From contig NZ_RCCV01000001.1 of NCBI RefSeq assembly GCF_003664255.1, forward strand, positions 1,302,001 through 1,366,000: a stretch of DNA of 64,000 nucleotides, in the 5' to 3' direction. The position numbers and the translations under genes are program-made. Below the pieces are notes generated by a model. That model saw only the letters and a list, made by a program, of their open reading frames with translations, did no database searches and was not told the origin of the DNA. This DNA comes from Micromonospora sp. M71_S20 (GTDB lineage: Bacteria > Actinomycetota > Actinomycetes > Mycobacteriales > Micromonosporaceae). This document shows, one piece after another, positions 50,814-59,022 of the stretch (position 1 is its first letter; every line of letters starts with the position of its first letter).

Positions 50814-51281
50814 ATGGAGCAGCGGATCAGCCTCGTGACGCTCGGCGTCGCCGACGTGACCCGGGCGCGCGCCTTCTACGAGCGGCTCGGCTGGCGCGGC
50901 CAGGAGGTCGAGGAGACCGTCTTCTTCCAGGCCGGCGGCCTGGCGCTGGTGCTGTGGGGCCGGGAGAAGCTGGCCGCCGACGCGGGCGTGCCCGACCGGG
51001 GCGCGGGCGGGTTCGGCGGGATGACGCTGGCACAGAACGTCCGCTCCCGGGGCGAGGTCGACGACCTGCTGACGGCGGCGGCCGACGCCGGGGCGCAGGT
51101 GACCGTGCCGGCACGGGAGACCTTCTACGGCGGCTACGCCGGCTGCTTCGCCGACCCCGACGGGCACGTCTGGGAGATCGCCTGGAACCCGGGCTTCCCG
51201 CTCGACCCGGGCGGCGCGCTCACCGTCCCCGACTTCGACCGGCGCGCGGCGCACGTGGAAGGTGACAGGGACACGGAGTGA
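50814..51281 (+). CDS. VOC/glyoxalase-fold protein
   Basis: A 155-aa VOC protein with two beta-alpha-beta-beta-beta modules: LVTLGVADVTRARAFYERLGW at the start and YAGCFADPDGHVWEIAWNPG at the end, typical of the glyoxalase/bleomycin-resistance superfamily. It may sequester a drug or isomerise a small metabolite. ATG 50814 follows GGAGG; a longer in-frame start at 50784 has a weaker site. Its last codons overlap the extended frame of the toxin gene. Confidence 0.87.
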   Translation: MEQRISLVTLGVADVTRARAFYERLGWRGQEVEETVFFQAGGLALVLWGREKLAADAGVPDRGAGGFGGMTLAQNVRSRGEVDDLLTAAADAGAQVTVPARETFYGGYAGCFADPDGHVWEIAWNPGFPLDPGGALTVPDFDRRAAHVEGDRDTE

Positions 51282-51336
51282 CACGGGGTCGTCGCCCCGC
51301 AACTCGACCGCCTTCGGATCGGAGGGCATCGCCCGC

Positions 51337-52455
51337 ATGCCGCACGTAGATAGGATCAACGGCGAACTACGCGCGCTGTCGGCAGGCGTCGAGCGAGCGC
51401 GAGGGCTGGCATCTGCCGCCGACAGGAGGGCGCAGGAAGTCGGCCTGCGGGCCGCAGGGAGCGGCTTCACCGCCGTGGCGGCAGGCACCGCCCGCGTACG
51501 CGACAGGATCGCGGAACTCCACGGGGCCCTGGCAGATTTCGTCGACTCGCTCACTGCGGCGGCGGGAGCCACCGCAGCCCTGCCCCACGGGGCCACGCCC
51601 GAGGAAGCGGCTGCCGTACTGCAAACCGTGATGAGCGCGGTTGACCGGGCTCGTGACGCGGCGAGCGAGGCCATCGCCCGCATCGGAGGGGCGCAGCAGA
51701 CCGTCGCCGTGATCCTGCACGGCGGGCAGCCCGGGCCACTGATACACGCTCTGGAGAGTGTCAGGCAGGTCCTGCTACCAGTGGCGCAGCGCACCAACAC
51801 CGCCCGGCAGATCGTCGAGTCGGCGATCGCCGAGGTACGACAACTCGGGGCAGCCGGGAAAGTGATCGCCGTTGGTGGACCCACACCGGCAAGCCCCGTG
51901 TCTGCCGTCATCGATCCCCCGTCGTCAGCGGCTACCGGTGAAGCCGCCTGCACTGGCCTCGGTGCAACTCTGTTCTGGGACAGAAGACCCAGCGGCGCCG
52001 TCGGGGGATCGCCGACGGGAGCACCGACCAGGATTCCGCCCAAGTCGGATGACGAGGTGCGACGTGCACTGGAACTGGAGAACGAGTGCGCCGACACGAT
52101 CGCCGACAGGGGCTATCGGATCCACCAGAACCCCACCAAGTTGGAGATCGCAGCAGGCAGGCTCAGCGCCGGCGACACGGGAGACCCGCAGAAGACTCCG
52201 GATTACCTGATCGAAGGCCACGTGTTCGACTGTTACTCTCCGACTCCCCCCAAGACGGTGCGTGGCGTCTGGGCCGCGGTCTCCGAGAAGGTCGAGAAGG
52301 GGCAGACTCAACGCGTGGTGCTGAACCTGGAGGACTGGACCGGGGACCTCGCCGCCCTTCAGAAGCAGTTCGACGACTGGCCCGTGCCCGGGCTGAAGGA
52401 ACTCGTGGCGGTGCAGCGGAGCGGTGTGATCGCGCAGATCGTGCGGCGGAACTGA
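51337..52455 (+). CDS. polymorphic toxin with CdiA-like C-terminal tRNase domain
   Basis: A 372-aa protein. The N-terminal ~180 residues form a long helical, WXG100/ESX-like segment (RINGELRALSAGVERARGLAS, Ala-rich heptads) without a signal peptide. A Pro/Ser linker leads to a C-terminal toxin domain of about 130 residues (RALELENECADTIADRGYRIHQ; TPDYLIEGHVFDCYSP; AVSEKVEKGQTQRVVLNLED; KQFDDWPVPGLKE) matching the CdiA C-terminal tRNA nuclease type. Delivery may be by type VII secretion. The next gene is its immunity gene. A longer in-frame GTG (51262) would overlap the VOC gene; ATG 51337 follows GGAGGG. Confidence 0.82.
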   Translation: MPHVDRINGELRALSAGVERARGLASAADRRAQEVGLRAAGSGFTAVAAGTARVRDRIAELHGALADFVDSLTAAAGATAALPHGATPEEAAAVLQTVMSAVDRARDAASEAIARIGGAQQTVAVILHGGQPGPLIHALESVRQVLLPVAQRTNTARQIVESAIAEVRQLGAAGKVIAVGGPTPASPVSAVIDPPSSAATGEAACTGLGATLFWDRRPSGAVGGSPTGAPTRIPPKSDDEVRRALELENECADTIADRGYRIHQNPTKLEIAAGRLSAGDTGDPQKTPDYLIEGHVFDCYSPTPPKTVRGVWAAVSEKVEKGQTQRVVLNLEDWTGDLAALQKQFDDWPVPGLKELVAVQRSGVIAQIVRRN

Positions 52456-52470
52456 GGGAGTGACTGCGAG

Positions 52471-52923
52471 ATGGCTGTTGAGTTCCAGTTGATGCTGGCA
52501 GGCGAGATCACCCTCGATGAGGTGGCCTTCCTCGCCGCACCGAATGCCGTCGAGACACGCACCGCGTCCGGCAACCGCATGCTCACCTCGGCGCTCAACG
52601 AGGAATGCGGATTCGTCGTCGACATCACCGGGGGCACCCACGGCTACTACGAGGCCGAGGACGACGACGGTTCGCTGTGGGTGTGGGAGCCGGAGACGTA
52701 CGTCGACATCGGCTTCTACATGCGCAAGGACGTGCTGGCCGACAAGGGGATCCCCAACGTGCTGGCGACCACCGCCCGGGTCCTGAGCGAACGGACCGAA
52801 GACGCGGCCCTGATGTTCAATTACGACCTGCTGCTGCTGACCCGCGTCGCGGGGAGTCTACGCAAACACCGCCCCACATGGTGGAGCCACCATGACGCGG
52901 ACGGCACGATCGTCCGGCCGTAG
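52471..52923 (+). CDS. SitI3-like immunity protein
   Basis: A 150-aa protein beginning MAVEFQLMLAGEITLDEVA, the opening pattern of SitI3-type immunity proteins, with LSERTEDAALMFNYDLLLLTR near the end. It lies 15 bases after the toxin gene on the same strand, which is the standard toxin-immunity order. It should bind and block the tRNase domain in the cytoplasm. Confidence 0.75.
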   Translation: MAVEFQLMLAGEITLDEVAFLAAPNAVETRTASGNRMLTSALNEECGFVVDITGGTHGYYEAEDDDGSLWVWEPETYVDIGFYMRKDVLADKGIPNVLATTARVLSERTEDAALMFNYDLLLLTRVAGSLRKHRPTWWSHHDADGTIVRP

Positions 52924-52999
52924 CCGCGGCACACCGGACGACGGAGGGGCTTTCACACCGCTTGCCCGTGCGGCACGGTTCACGCCCGATCGGCGGCCG

Positions 53000-53488
53000 T
53001 CAGGGAGCGACCCGGCGGGGGTACGCGTCGGCCTCGCGCGCCCACTGCTCGGCGGCCACGGAGAGGGCGTCGGCGGAGACGGTGAGCGTCAGCGGGTAGA
53101 CCGCGCCCGGCGGCTGCCGCCGCATCCAGGGCGGCAGCGACTCGCACGAGAACTCGACCGTCAGCGCCAGCCGGCGACGCCGCAGCACCCGGGTGCGGAA
53201 GGCCAGGTTCGGCTCGGTGAAGCGGGCCACCGCCGAGGGCTCCGCCGGATCGCCGGTCGTCTCGGCCTGCTGCCGCAGCCAGCCCGCCAGCACGTACGCC
53301 TCGGCCACCGTCAGGCAGGGTTCGAGGTGCGACCAGGCCTGCCCGTCGGCGGTGCGGGCGTCCGTCTCGACGAGCAGCCAGTCGTCCCAGTCCGCCGCCT
53401 CGTCCGGGTCGTCCGGCGGCCCGACCCCGGGCTGGTAGCCCACGGGCCGGATCCTGACCCGGGCGCCGTCGTCGGAGCGGATCTCCAT
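53000..53488 (-). CDS. WapI-family immunity-like protein
   Basis: A 162-aa protein with the pattern of WapI-type immunity proteins: VRIRPVGYQPGVG at the start, WDDWLLVETDARTADGQAWSH, FTEPNLAF, VEFSCESLPPWMRR, and a short C-terminal helix. No matching toxin gene lies beside it, so it may be an orphan immunity gene that protects against neighbours' toxins. It is on the strand opposite the toxin-immunity pair, 76 bases away. Confidence 0.75.
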   Translation of the reverse strand: MEIRSDDGARVRIRPVGYQPGVGPPDDPDEAADWDDWLLVETDARTADGQAWSHLEPCLTVAEAYVLAGWLRQQAETTGDPAEPSAVARFTEPNLAFRTRVLRRRRLALTVEFSCESLPPWMRRQPPGAVYPLTLTVSADALSVAAEQWAREADAYPRRVAP

Positions 53489-53579
53489 GCTGCCATCATG
53501 ACCGATCCAGGGGGCGTTGTTGAGGCATCCACGCAGGTCAGGGCACCCGGCGGGCAGCGCACCGGGAGGCGGGTGCCGG

Positions 53580-54017
53580 TCAGCGCACCGGGTCGTGGGT
53601 GCCCCTCGGCACGTCGGGCCGGCAGCGGCGCAGCCGATCGGCGGCCATCCGCCCGCCGACGGCCAGCCCGTAACGCTCCACGGCGGCCAGCCCGTACGCG
53701 CTGCACGTCGGGGTGAAGCGGCACTGCCCGGGCCAGCGGTGCGACAGCCAGCGCCGGTAGCCCAAAATCGCGGCCCGCCCGGCCCGGTCCACCAACGGCA
53801 CCCGCCCGGCGGCAGCGGTCGGCGTCGTCGACGCCCGGCCGGGCGCCACGAGCCGGGCGAGCAGCGCCCCGAGGGTGAGCAGGAACGAGAAGAGCCCCAG
53901 ATCGCAACAGGGCACGTCGCAGCTGGGCATGTTGCAGTTGCACGCGTCGCAGTTGTCGAACCAGTCCTTCTTCTTCTTGCGACGCCGGTCGCCCCTCAGG
54001 TTGATCACAGGGAACAT
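53580..54017 (-). CDS. yidD: membrane protein insertion efficiency factor YidD with Cys-rich N terminus
   Basis: A 145-aa protein. The C-terminal part is YidD: ILGYRRWLSHRWPGQCRFTPTC and SAYGLAAVERYG. The N-terminal ~60 residues (RRRKKKKDWFDNCDACNCNMP, then CDVPCCDLG) are Lys/Arg-rich and Cys-rich, an extension seen in several actinobacterial YidD proteins. YidD assists Oxa1/YidC insertion. It stands apart from the usual rnpA-yidD-yidC operon, which is not visible here. Confidence 0.88.
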   Translation of the reverse strand: MFPVINLRGDRRRKKKKDWFDNCDACNCNMPSCDVPCCDLGLFSFLLTLGALLARLVAPGRASTTPTAAAGRVPLVDRAGRAAILGYRRWLSHRWPGQCRFTPTCSAYGLAAVERYGLAVGGRMAADRLRRCRPDVPRGTHDPVR

Positions 54018-54133
54018 GATGCGCCGGCCGCGCCACCCGCGATCCCTCGGCCTGCGCTCGGGGTGCTCAGGTCGGGGGCCGGTACGGGAAGTCCCGGATG
54101 GAGCACGGTCCGTCACGCGACGATGCTGGACGG

Positions 54134-54691
54134 ATGACCGACACCGATGCGCGGACGTCAGCGAGACTCGTGCCGGCGGCCGCCGTCGGCGGCCCGGCGC
54201 TCCTGCTGCTCTACGGCCTGCTCCGCCTGGTCGACGGCCTCGACGGCGACCGGGGCGACGGCTGGGCCTGGAACGTCGGCCACACCTTCTTCCTCGTCGG
54301 GATCCTGCTCTTCGGCGCGCTGGTCGTCGGCCTGCGCCGACGGTTGCTCGCCGCCGCGCCGCGGCGACGGGTGCTCACCGAGGCCGCGACCGTGCTGGGC
54401 CTGGTCGGGGTGGCCGCCTTCGTCTGGGTGATCCTCGGCGACCTCTTCCCCGGCCTGGCCGACGCCGCGCCGCTGCCCGACCCGGCCATGGCGCTGGGGC
54501 CGCTGCTGTTCCAGGTCGGCATCCTCGTCCTGCTGGCGCAGGCGGGAACCACTCGGCCCCGGCTGCTGCCGCCGTGGGTGCCCGTGCCGGTCCTGCTCGG
54601 CTTCCTGGGGATCGCCGTGAACCTGGACCTGCTGCCACTGGCCGCCGCGCTGATCCTCGCCGGCCTGCTCCCCCTGCAACGCCTCCGCTGA
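54134..54691 (+). CDS. hypothetical six-helix membrane protein
   Basis: A 185-aa membrane protein of about six helices: AAAVGGPALLLLYGLLRLV, FFLVGILLFGALVVGL, AATVLGLVGVAAFVWVILGDL, LGPLLFQVGILVLLAQAG, VPVLLGFLGIAVNLDLL and LAAALILAGLLPL. No family is recognised. ATG 54134 is chosen over an in-frame ATG 36 bases upstream that adds a charged tail. It diverges from yidD over 116 bases. Confidence 0.78.
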   Translation: MTDTDARTSARLVPAAAVGGPALLLLYGLLRLVDGLDGDRGDGWAWNVGHTFFLVGILLFGALVVGLRRRLLAAAPRRRVLTEAATVLGLVGVAAFVWVILGDLFPGLADAAPLPDPAMALGPLLFQVGILVLLAQAGTTRPRLLPPWVPVPVLLGFLGIAVNLDLLPLAAALILAGLLPLQRLR

Positions 54692-54751
54692 GCACCCGCC
54701 CGCACCGGCGCCCGGCGGGGCGGCACATCCGGAACGGGGCAGGGCGGACGG

Positions 54752-55894
54752 TCAGCGCCAGACCGTGCGGCGCACCCCGTCGTGCGCGGCGCAGGCGTCG
54801 CGTCGCCCGCCGGTGAGGCTGACCGAACCGTCGCGGCACTGCACCAGGTATCCCCGACCGGCCCAGAACTCGGGCGCGCAGTCGAACCAGTCGCAGATCT
54901 CGATCGCCGGCCGGCGGATGCGGTCGCCGCCACAGAAGTCGTACCCCATCGGATTGGCGGGGGCGCCGCAGAGCCGCTCGCGGGCGGGTGTCGGCGAGGG
55001 CGAGGCGGTGCGTCGCGGCTTCGACGCGGCCGGCGGCGCCTTCGCCGGAGCGGTCGGCAGGGCGACCGGCGGGACGGCGGCGTCCGGCGCGGGGGTGGCG
55101 GCGACGGCGACCTCGGAGCCGGTCGGATCGGCGGGGTCGGTGTCCAGCAGCGCGGCCGGCACCAGCAGGGCGATGCCGGCGGCGACGGCCACGGTGCGCC
55201 GGCCGCCGGGCACGAACGCGAAGGGCTGGGCCTGCGCCGGGGTGGCGATCAGCGGCCGGAACGGCTTGAGCTGCGCGTGCTCGGCGATCGCCTCGTCGAG
55301 CTGGTCGAGCACCGCGCCGCGCTGCTCGATGGCGTCGGCGAAGGCCAGGGTCAGCTTGAACCGGAAGTCGGCGGCGACGTCGGCCGGGAGCATCAGGCCG
55401 GAGGTTCGCCGCCGGTCCAGCACCTGCATGAGCGTGACCGGCGCATGCGGGTCGTGGGCGAGGCCGGTCATCTTCCCGTACGCCCAGTCGCGCCGGCCGC
55501 GACCGCCAAGCAGCACCAGCCGGCGGTTGGTGATCACCGCCATGCCGGCGTCGGCGACCCGGACGCCGTCCGGCCTACGGGGGCGCGGCGGCGCGGCCGC
55601 CGGAGCGACCGTCAGGTCGGGCGCGGGCAGCACCGTGGTGTGCCGCACCTCCACCAACTGCGCGGCCGGCAGCACCCAGAACACCACCTCGTCGGGCGCG
55701 AGCTCCAGGGCCAGGCCGGCGCCCGCCGCGGCCGAGCCCTGGAACTCCTCGGCGAGGGTACGCAGGCGGCGCAGTTCGTCGTCGCGTCGTCGCCATGCCT
55801 TGTCGGCGCTGCGGAACTCCCGCCGCCGCCGTTCGTTCTGCCGGTGCACCCACCGGTACCGCCACGTGGAACCCGTCGAATCAGTCCTTGCCAC
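54752..55894 (-). CDS. membrane protein with C-terminal DUF3761-like motif
   Basis: A 380-aa protein with a charged N-terminal coiled coil (QNERRRREFRSADKAWRRRD), a middle domain (VITNRRLVLLGGRGRRDWAY, PH-like strand pattern), one membrane helix (TVAVAAGIALLVPAALL), a Pro/Ala linker, and a C-terminal Cys-rich part (ICDWFDCAPEFWAGRGYLVQC, DGSVSLTGGRRDACAAHDG). The last part resembles DUF3761, which fits an extracellular position. GTG 55894 follows GAAGGAG. Function unknown. Confidence 0.7.
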   Translation of the reverse strand: MARTDSTGSTWRYRWVHRQNERRRREFRSADKAWRRRDDELRRLRTLAEEFQGSAAAGAGLALELAPDEVVFWVLPAAQLVEVRHTTVLPAPDLTVAPAAAPPRPRRPDGVRVADAGMAVITNRRLVLLGGRGRRDWAYGKMTGLAHDPHAPVTLMQVLDRRRTSGLMLPADVAADFRFKLTLAFADAIEQRGAVLDQLDEAIAEHAQLKPFRPLIATPAQAQPFAFVPGGRRTVAVAAGIALLVPAALLDTDPADPTGSEVAVAATPAPDAAVPPVALPTAPAKAPPAASKPRRTASPSPTPARERLCGAPANPMGYDFCGGDRIRRPAIEICDWFDCAPEFWAGRGYLVQCRDGSVSLTGGRRDACAAHDGVRRTVWR

Positions 55895-56471
55895 GCCGAC
55901 TCCTTCGCCGCGCAGGCCACCAACCGGGGTGTCACAGCTGTCAACTGTGACAACGGCCGGCGGGGACACGCCGCAACGGGCGAAATGCCCGAACGACGGG
56001 CGAAAACGGGCGATAGGTGGATTTCGTCGAGTCGTTTCGCATCAGTCGGGCGTGTCCGACGGCGCGCCCACCGCACCGGACAGCCGCCAACAGGCGGTCG
56101 GTGTCCGCCGGCGGAAATCTTGGTACCGGAGGGCCCCTGGAGGGGCGGTTTCTCGCCAAGATCTGAAAGGTGGCCGGCGCGCGGACGCGAGAGTGGGCAC
56201 CGACGGGGTGTGGCCCGCCGTGCCCGGCGCAGGGATCAAGCCTGACCGCCCGGAGCCGGGTACGGCGGGCCACACCCCCACCACGACGAACCGCAATCAC
56301 CCCGACGCAGCCCAGCCACCCAACGCGCCGCAGGCACCCACCCTCCCGCAACCACCCCAGGCCCCGCACCCCGAAGCGCACCACCCGGACCGCGCACCCG
56401 TGAAAGCGGTCGCGCCCGCCCGGTCGCGGTGACCGGACGGGCGCGACGGACAGGCGCGACGGAACGGCGGG
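55895..56471. other. 577-base intergenic region with large imperfect hairpin
   Basis: No credible gene is seen here in either strand. Short repeats of the type (A)CGGGCGAAA occur near 55976-56025. A 24-bp near-perfect inverted repeat (GGGGTGTGGCCCGCCGTGCCCGGC at 56205-56228 and its complement with one mismatch at 56255-56278) encloses a 26-base loop and would form a strong hairpin. A small-RNA gene, a remnant of a mobile element or a recombination-site-like structure are all possible. Confidence 0.5.
56409..56447 (-). terminator. hairpin terminator of the acylase gene
   Basis: GTCGCGCCCG-C-CCGGTC (56409-56425) pairs with GACCGG-A-CGGGCGCGAC (56431-56447) with one G-T pair across a 5-base loop, just beyond the stop codon of the acylase gene. 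Confidence 0.75.
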
Positions 56472-58850
56472 TCAGTGGCGGCGGCCCTCTCCCACCCAGT
56501 AGGTGCGCAGGTTCGGGTCGGCCTTGATCTGCGCCTCCGTGTACTTGATGGTGTCCCAGCCCTTGCCCGAGTAGAGCCGGGTCTGGTCGCCGTACCAGGG
56601 TGAGTTCGGGTTGGCCGACTGGGAGTAGGTGAGGATCTGCCGCCCCGAGGGGCCGTCGCGGCCCAGCTCGACGGCCATCACGAAGGACGAGCCGTGCACC
56701 ACCTTCGGGTAGCCGACGCCGGGCACCAACGGACTGACGATCATGTTGAACACGCCGGCCTCGGCGCGTCCGCCGTGGATCGGGATGCGCCGGTCGCCGC
56801 GCGGCTCGGTCTGGATGTCGCCCAGTCGCGCGTCGAGCGGGATGCCGGCGAGCTTGCGGACCGCGTCGGCGAGCGCGGTGAGCACGCGCGGGTCGGCGGT
56901 GTTCAGCCGGCTCGGGGTGCGCACCGGGTCGGCGGCGTCGAACGCGTCGGCGAACCGGATGCCGCCCGACAGGGCGAACTCCGTGAACAGGTGCGCGCCC
57001 CGGCTGTCCAGGTCGACGCGCAGGTCCCAGCCCTTCAGGGCCGCGCACGCCCCGCGCAGGTCGACCGTGGTGCCGTCCGAGGCGGTCGCGGTGGGATGCG
57101 CGGCGCACAGCGCCACCAGGTCGTCGCGGAGCAGTTCGCCGCCGTACGCGCGGTTGCCGAAGACCGTCTGCCAGAGCCGGGACGTGGTGTAGCCGCGCCC
57201 GGGCAGCCCGTCGGTGCCGGCGAGGCGCTCCCGCACCTGCTCCACGCCCAGCCGGGTACGCAGGCTGCGCTCGGTGCGCTCGTTGCCGATGATGCGCGGG
57301 TAGCCCTCCAGCGGCGCCTCCGGGTTGGCCAGCCAGTGGCTGTCGTTGGAGTTGGTCACGTAGTCGGCGCGGAACCGGATCGGCAGGTTGGCCGGGCCGA
57401 GGATGCCGGGCACCGCCGCGTCGCGATCGCGGCCCAGCGCGCAGGCCGACCGGGAGCCGTCGAGGACGGCCTGGCCGCTGGAGGCGTAGAGCGGCTGGAA
57501 CGGCGCGGGGGTGCAGGCGGCGGCCAGCTCGTCGGTGACCCGGGGCACCACCGAGTGGTCGGCGTAGAGCGCCTCGCCACGGGCGTCGGCGGCGATCACG
57601 TTCACCCAGGGCAGGAACTGGTGCCGGTCGAGGACCTGCTTCAGCTCGCGGACCGTCTTCGCCCGGCCCATCTGGAGCCAGCCGTCGAAGGCCCGGTTGT
57701 TTGTCGCGTTGACGTCGGTGATCGCGTACGCGGCGGTGGTGGTCCAGTCGAAGGTGCCGGGGACGACGACCACCGGACCGAAGTGGGTGTCGTGGAAGGT
57801 GCGGCTGACGGGCACGGTGCCGCCACCCGGGGCGGGCGCCTGGACGGTGACCGTGCGGGTGGTCATCTTGCGGGCCCGGCCGTCCACGTAGTACGAGGTG
57901 GGGTCGCCGGGGACCAGCGCGAGCCGGTGCCAGACGAAGCGCCGGGCGGTGGAGACGGTGTGGCTCCAGGCGAGCGTGCGGTTGTGCCCGATCTCGATGA
58001 TCGGGTCGCCGACCAGCGCCGCGCCCTCCACGTCGTAGCGGCCCGGGACCTTCAGGTGCATCCGGTAGAAGCGCTCCGCGCCCTCCCACGGGAAGTGCGG
58101 GTTGGCCAGCACCATCCCGCCGCCGTGCGTGGTGGCCCGCGCGCCCAGCCCGTACGCGTTGCTGCCGACGCCGGCGGGCGCGCCGTCGCGGGCGGCGAGG
58201 ACCGCCGCGGCGCCCGGCGCGTCGAGGGCGGCGGCCGGGCCGGTGGCCGTGGGCGGGGCGGCGGCGACGATCCCGTCGAGCACCGCCCGCGAGCCGGCCC
58301 GGACCATGCTGGCCCAGCTCGCGCGCCACATGTCCAGTTCGGTCAGCGGACGCACCCACGGCTTGCCCCGGCAGGCCGGGTCGGTGAGGTTCGCCGCGCC
58401 GGTGCGGCGCAGATAGCTGTTGTAGCCGGCGACGAAGCCGCGGATCTGGTCCCGGACCTCGTCGGACGGGGAGTGCACGCCGTCGCGGGGCCCGTGCAGC
58501 AGCCGCTCCGCCGTGCCGTCGTCGATCGCCTTGCGGTGGAACAGGTCGCTGCGGACGTTCGCGTCCGTGGGGCTCGCCGCTCCGAAGTAACGGGACCGCT
58601 CGGCGTTGACCGTGACGACCTTCTCCGCGATGACGCAGATGTTGTCCTCGGCCTGGACGTGGCCGACGCCGAAGCCCAGGCTGGCGAAGGTGCGGGCGGT
58701 GATGTGCGGGACGCCGTACGACGCCCGGCGGATCTCCGCCGAGTAGCCGCCGTCACGGTGCCGTGCGGCGGCCGGCGGAACGCCGGCGACCGCGGTGGTG
58801 GCGACCGTGGCGAGGGCGGTGACCAGTGCGCAGAGCGGCCTTGGCCTCAT
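56472..58850 (-). CDS. penicillin/aculeacin acylase-like Ntn hydrolase
   Basis: A 792-aa secreted acylase. Signal peptide (residues 1-~29, PPAAAR), alpha chain to residue 229, then the beta chain starting at the self-processing nucleophile Ser230 in GVG-SNAYGLG. GGGMVLANPHFPWEGAERFYRMH and YDVEGAALVGDPIIEIGHNRT closely follow aculeacin A acylase from Actinoplanes, which deacylates lipopeptides. Related enzymes cleave N-acyl-homoserine lactones, so quorum quenching or antibiotic tailoring is possible. It has a matching upstream palindrome and divergent kinase gene. Confidence 0.93.
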   Translation of the reverse strand: MRPRPLCALVTALATVATTAVAGVPPAAARHRDGGYSAEIRRASYGVPHITARTFASLGFGVGHVQAEDNICVIAEKVVTVNAERSRYFGAASPTDANVRSDLFHRKAIDDGTAERLLHGPRDGVHSPSDEVRDQIRGFVAGYNSYLRRTGAANLTDPACRGKPWVRPLTELDMWRASWASMVRAGSRAVLDGIVAAAPPTATGPAAALDAPGAAAVLAARDGAPAGVGSNAYGLGARATTHGGGMVLANPHFPWEGAERFYRMHLKVPGRYDVEGAALVGDPIIEIGHNRTLAWSHTVSTARRFVWHRLALVPGDPTSYYVDGRARKMTTRTVTVQAPAPGGGTVPVSRTFHDTHFGPVVVVPGTFDWTTTAAYAITDVNATNNRAFDGWLQMGRAKTVRELKQVLDRHQFLPWVNVIAADARGEALYADHSVVPRVTDELAAACTPAPFQPLYASSGQAVLDGSRSACALGRDRDAAVPGILGPANLPIRFRADYVTNSNDSHWLANPEAPLEGYPRIIGNERTERSLRTRLGVEQVRERLAGTDGLPGRGYTTSRLWQTVFGNRAYGGELLRDDLVALCAAHPTATASDGTTVDLRGACAALKGWDLRVDLDSRGAHLFTEFALSGGIRFADAFDAADPVRTPSRLNTADPRVLTALADAVRKLAGIPLDARLGDIQTEPRGDRRIPIHGGRAEAGVFNMIVSPLVPGVGYPKVVHGSSFVMAVELGRDGPSGRQILTYSQSANPNSPWYGDQTRLYSGKGWDTIKYTEAQIKADPNLRTYWVGEGRRH

Positions 58851-58875
58851 CGGGACTTCCTCCCGTCCGGTGGAC

Positions 58876-58892
58876 GTGTGAGAAGTTCACAC
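58876..58892. promoter_or_regulatory. operator-like palindrome GTGTGA-N5-TCACAC
   Basis: GTGTGA and TCACAC are perfect inverted repeats around GAAGT, 26 bases upstream of the acylase start and about 130 before the divergent kinase gene. The form matches sites bound by GntR, LacI or CRP-like regulators; none is encoded beside it. Confidence 0.55.
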
Positions 58893-59022
58893 GACCGGCA
58901 TTCTCGCCGGGCGCGGGCGTGCCGAGGAAGACCCGACCGGGAAACCGGGTTGTTCCCCCTACGGACCACCCGGACGCTGGGTAACGTCGGCGGCACCCGG
59001 GGTCGACGAGGGGGTGGGACCG

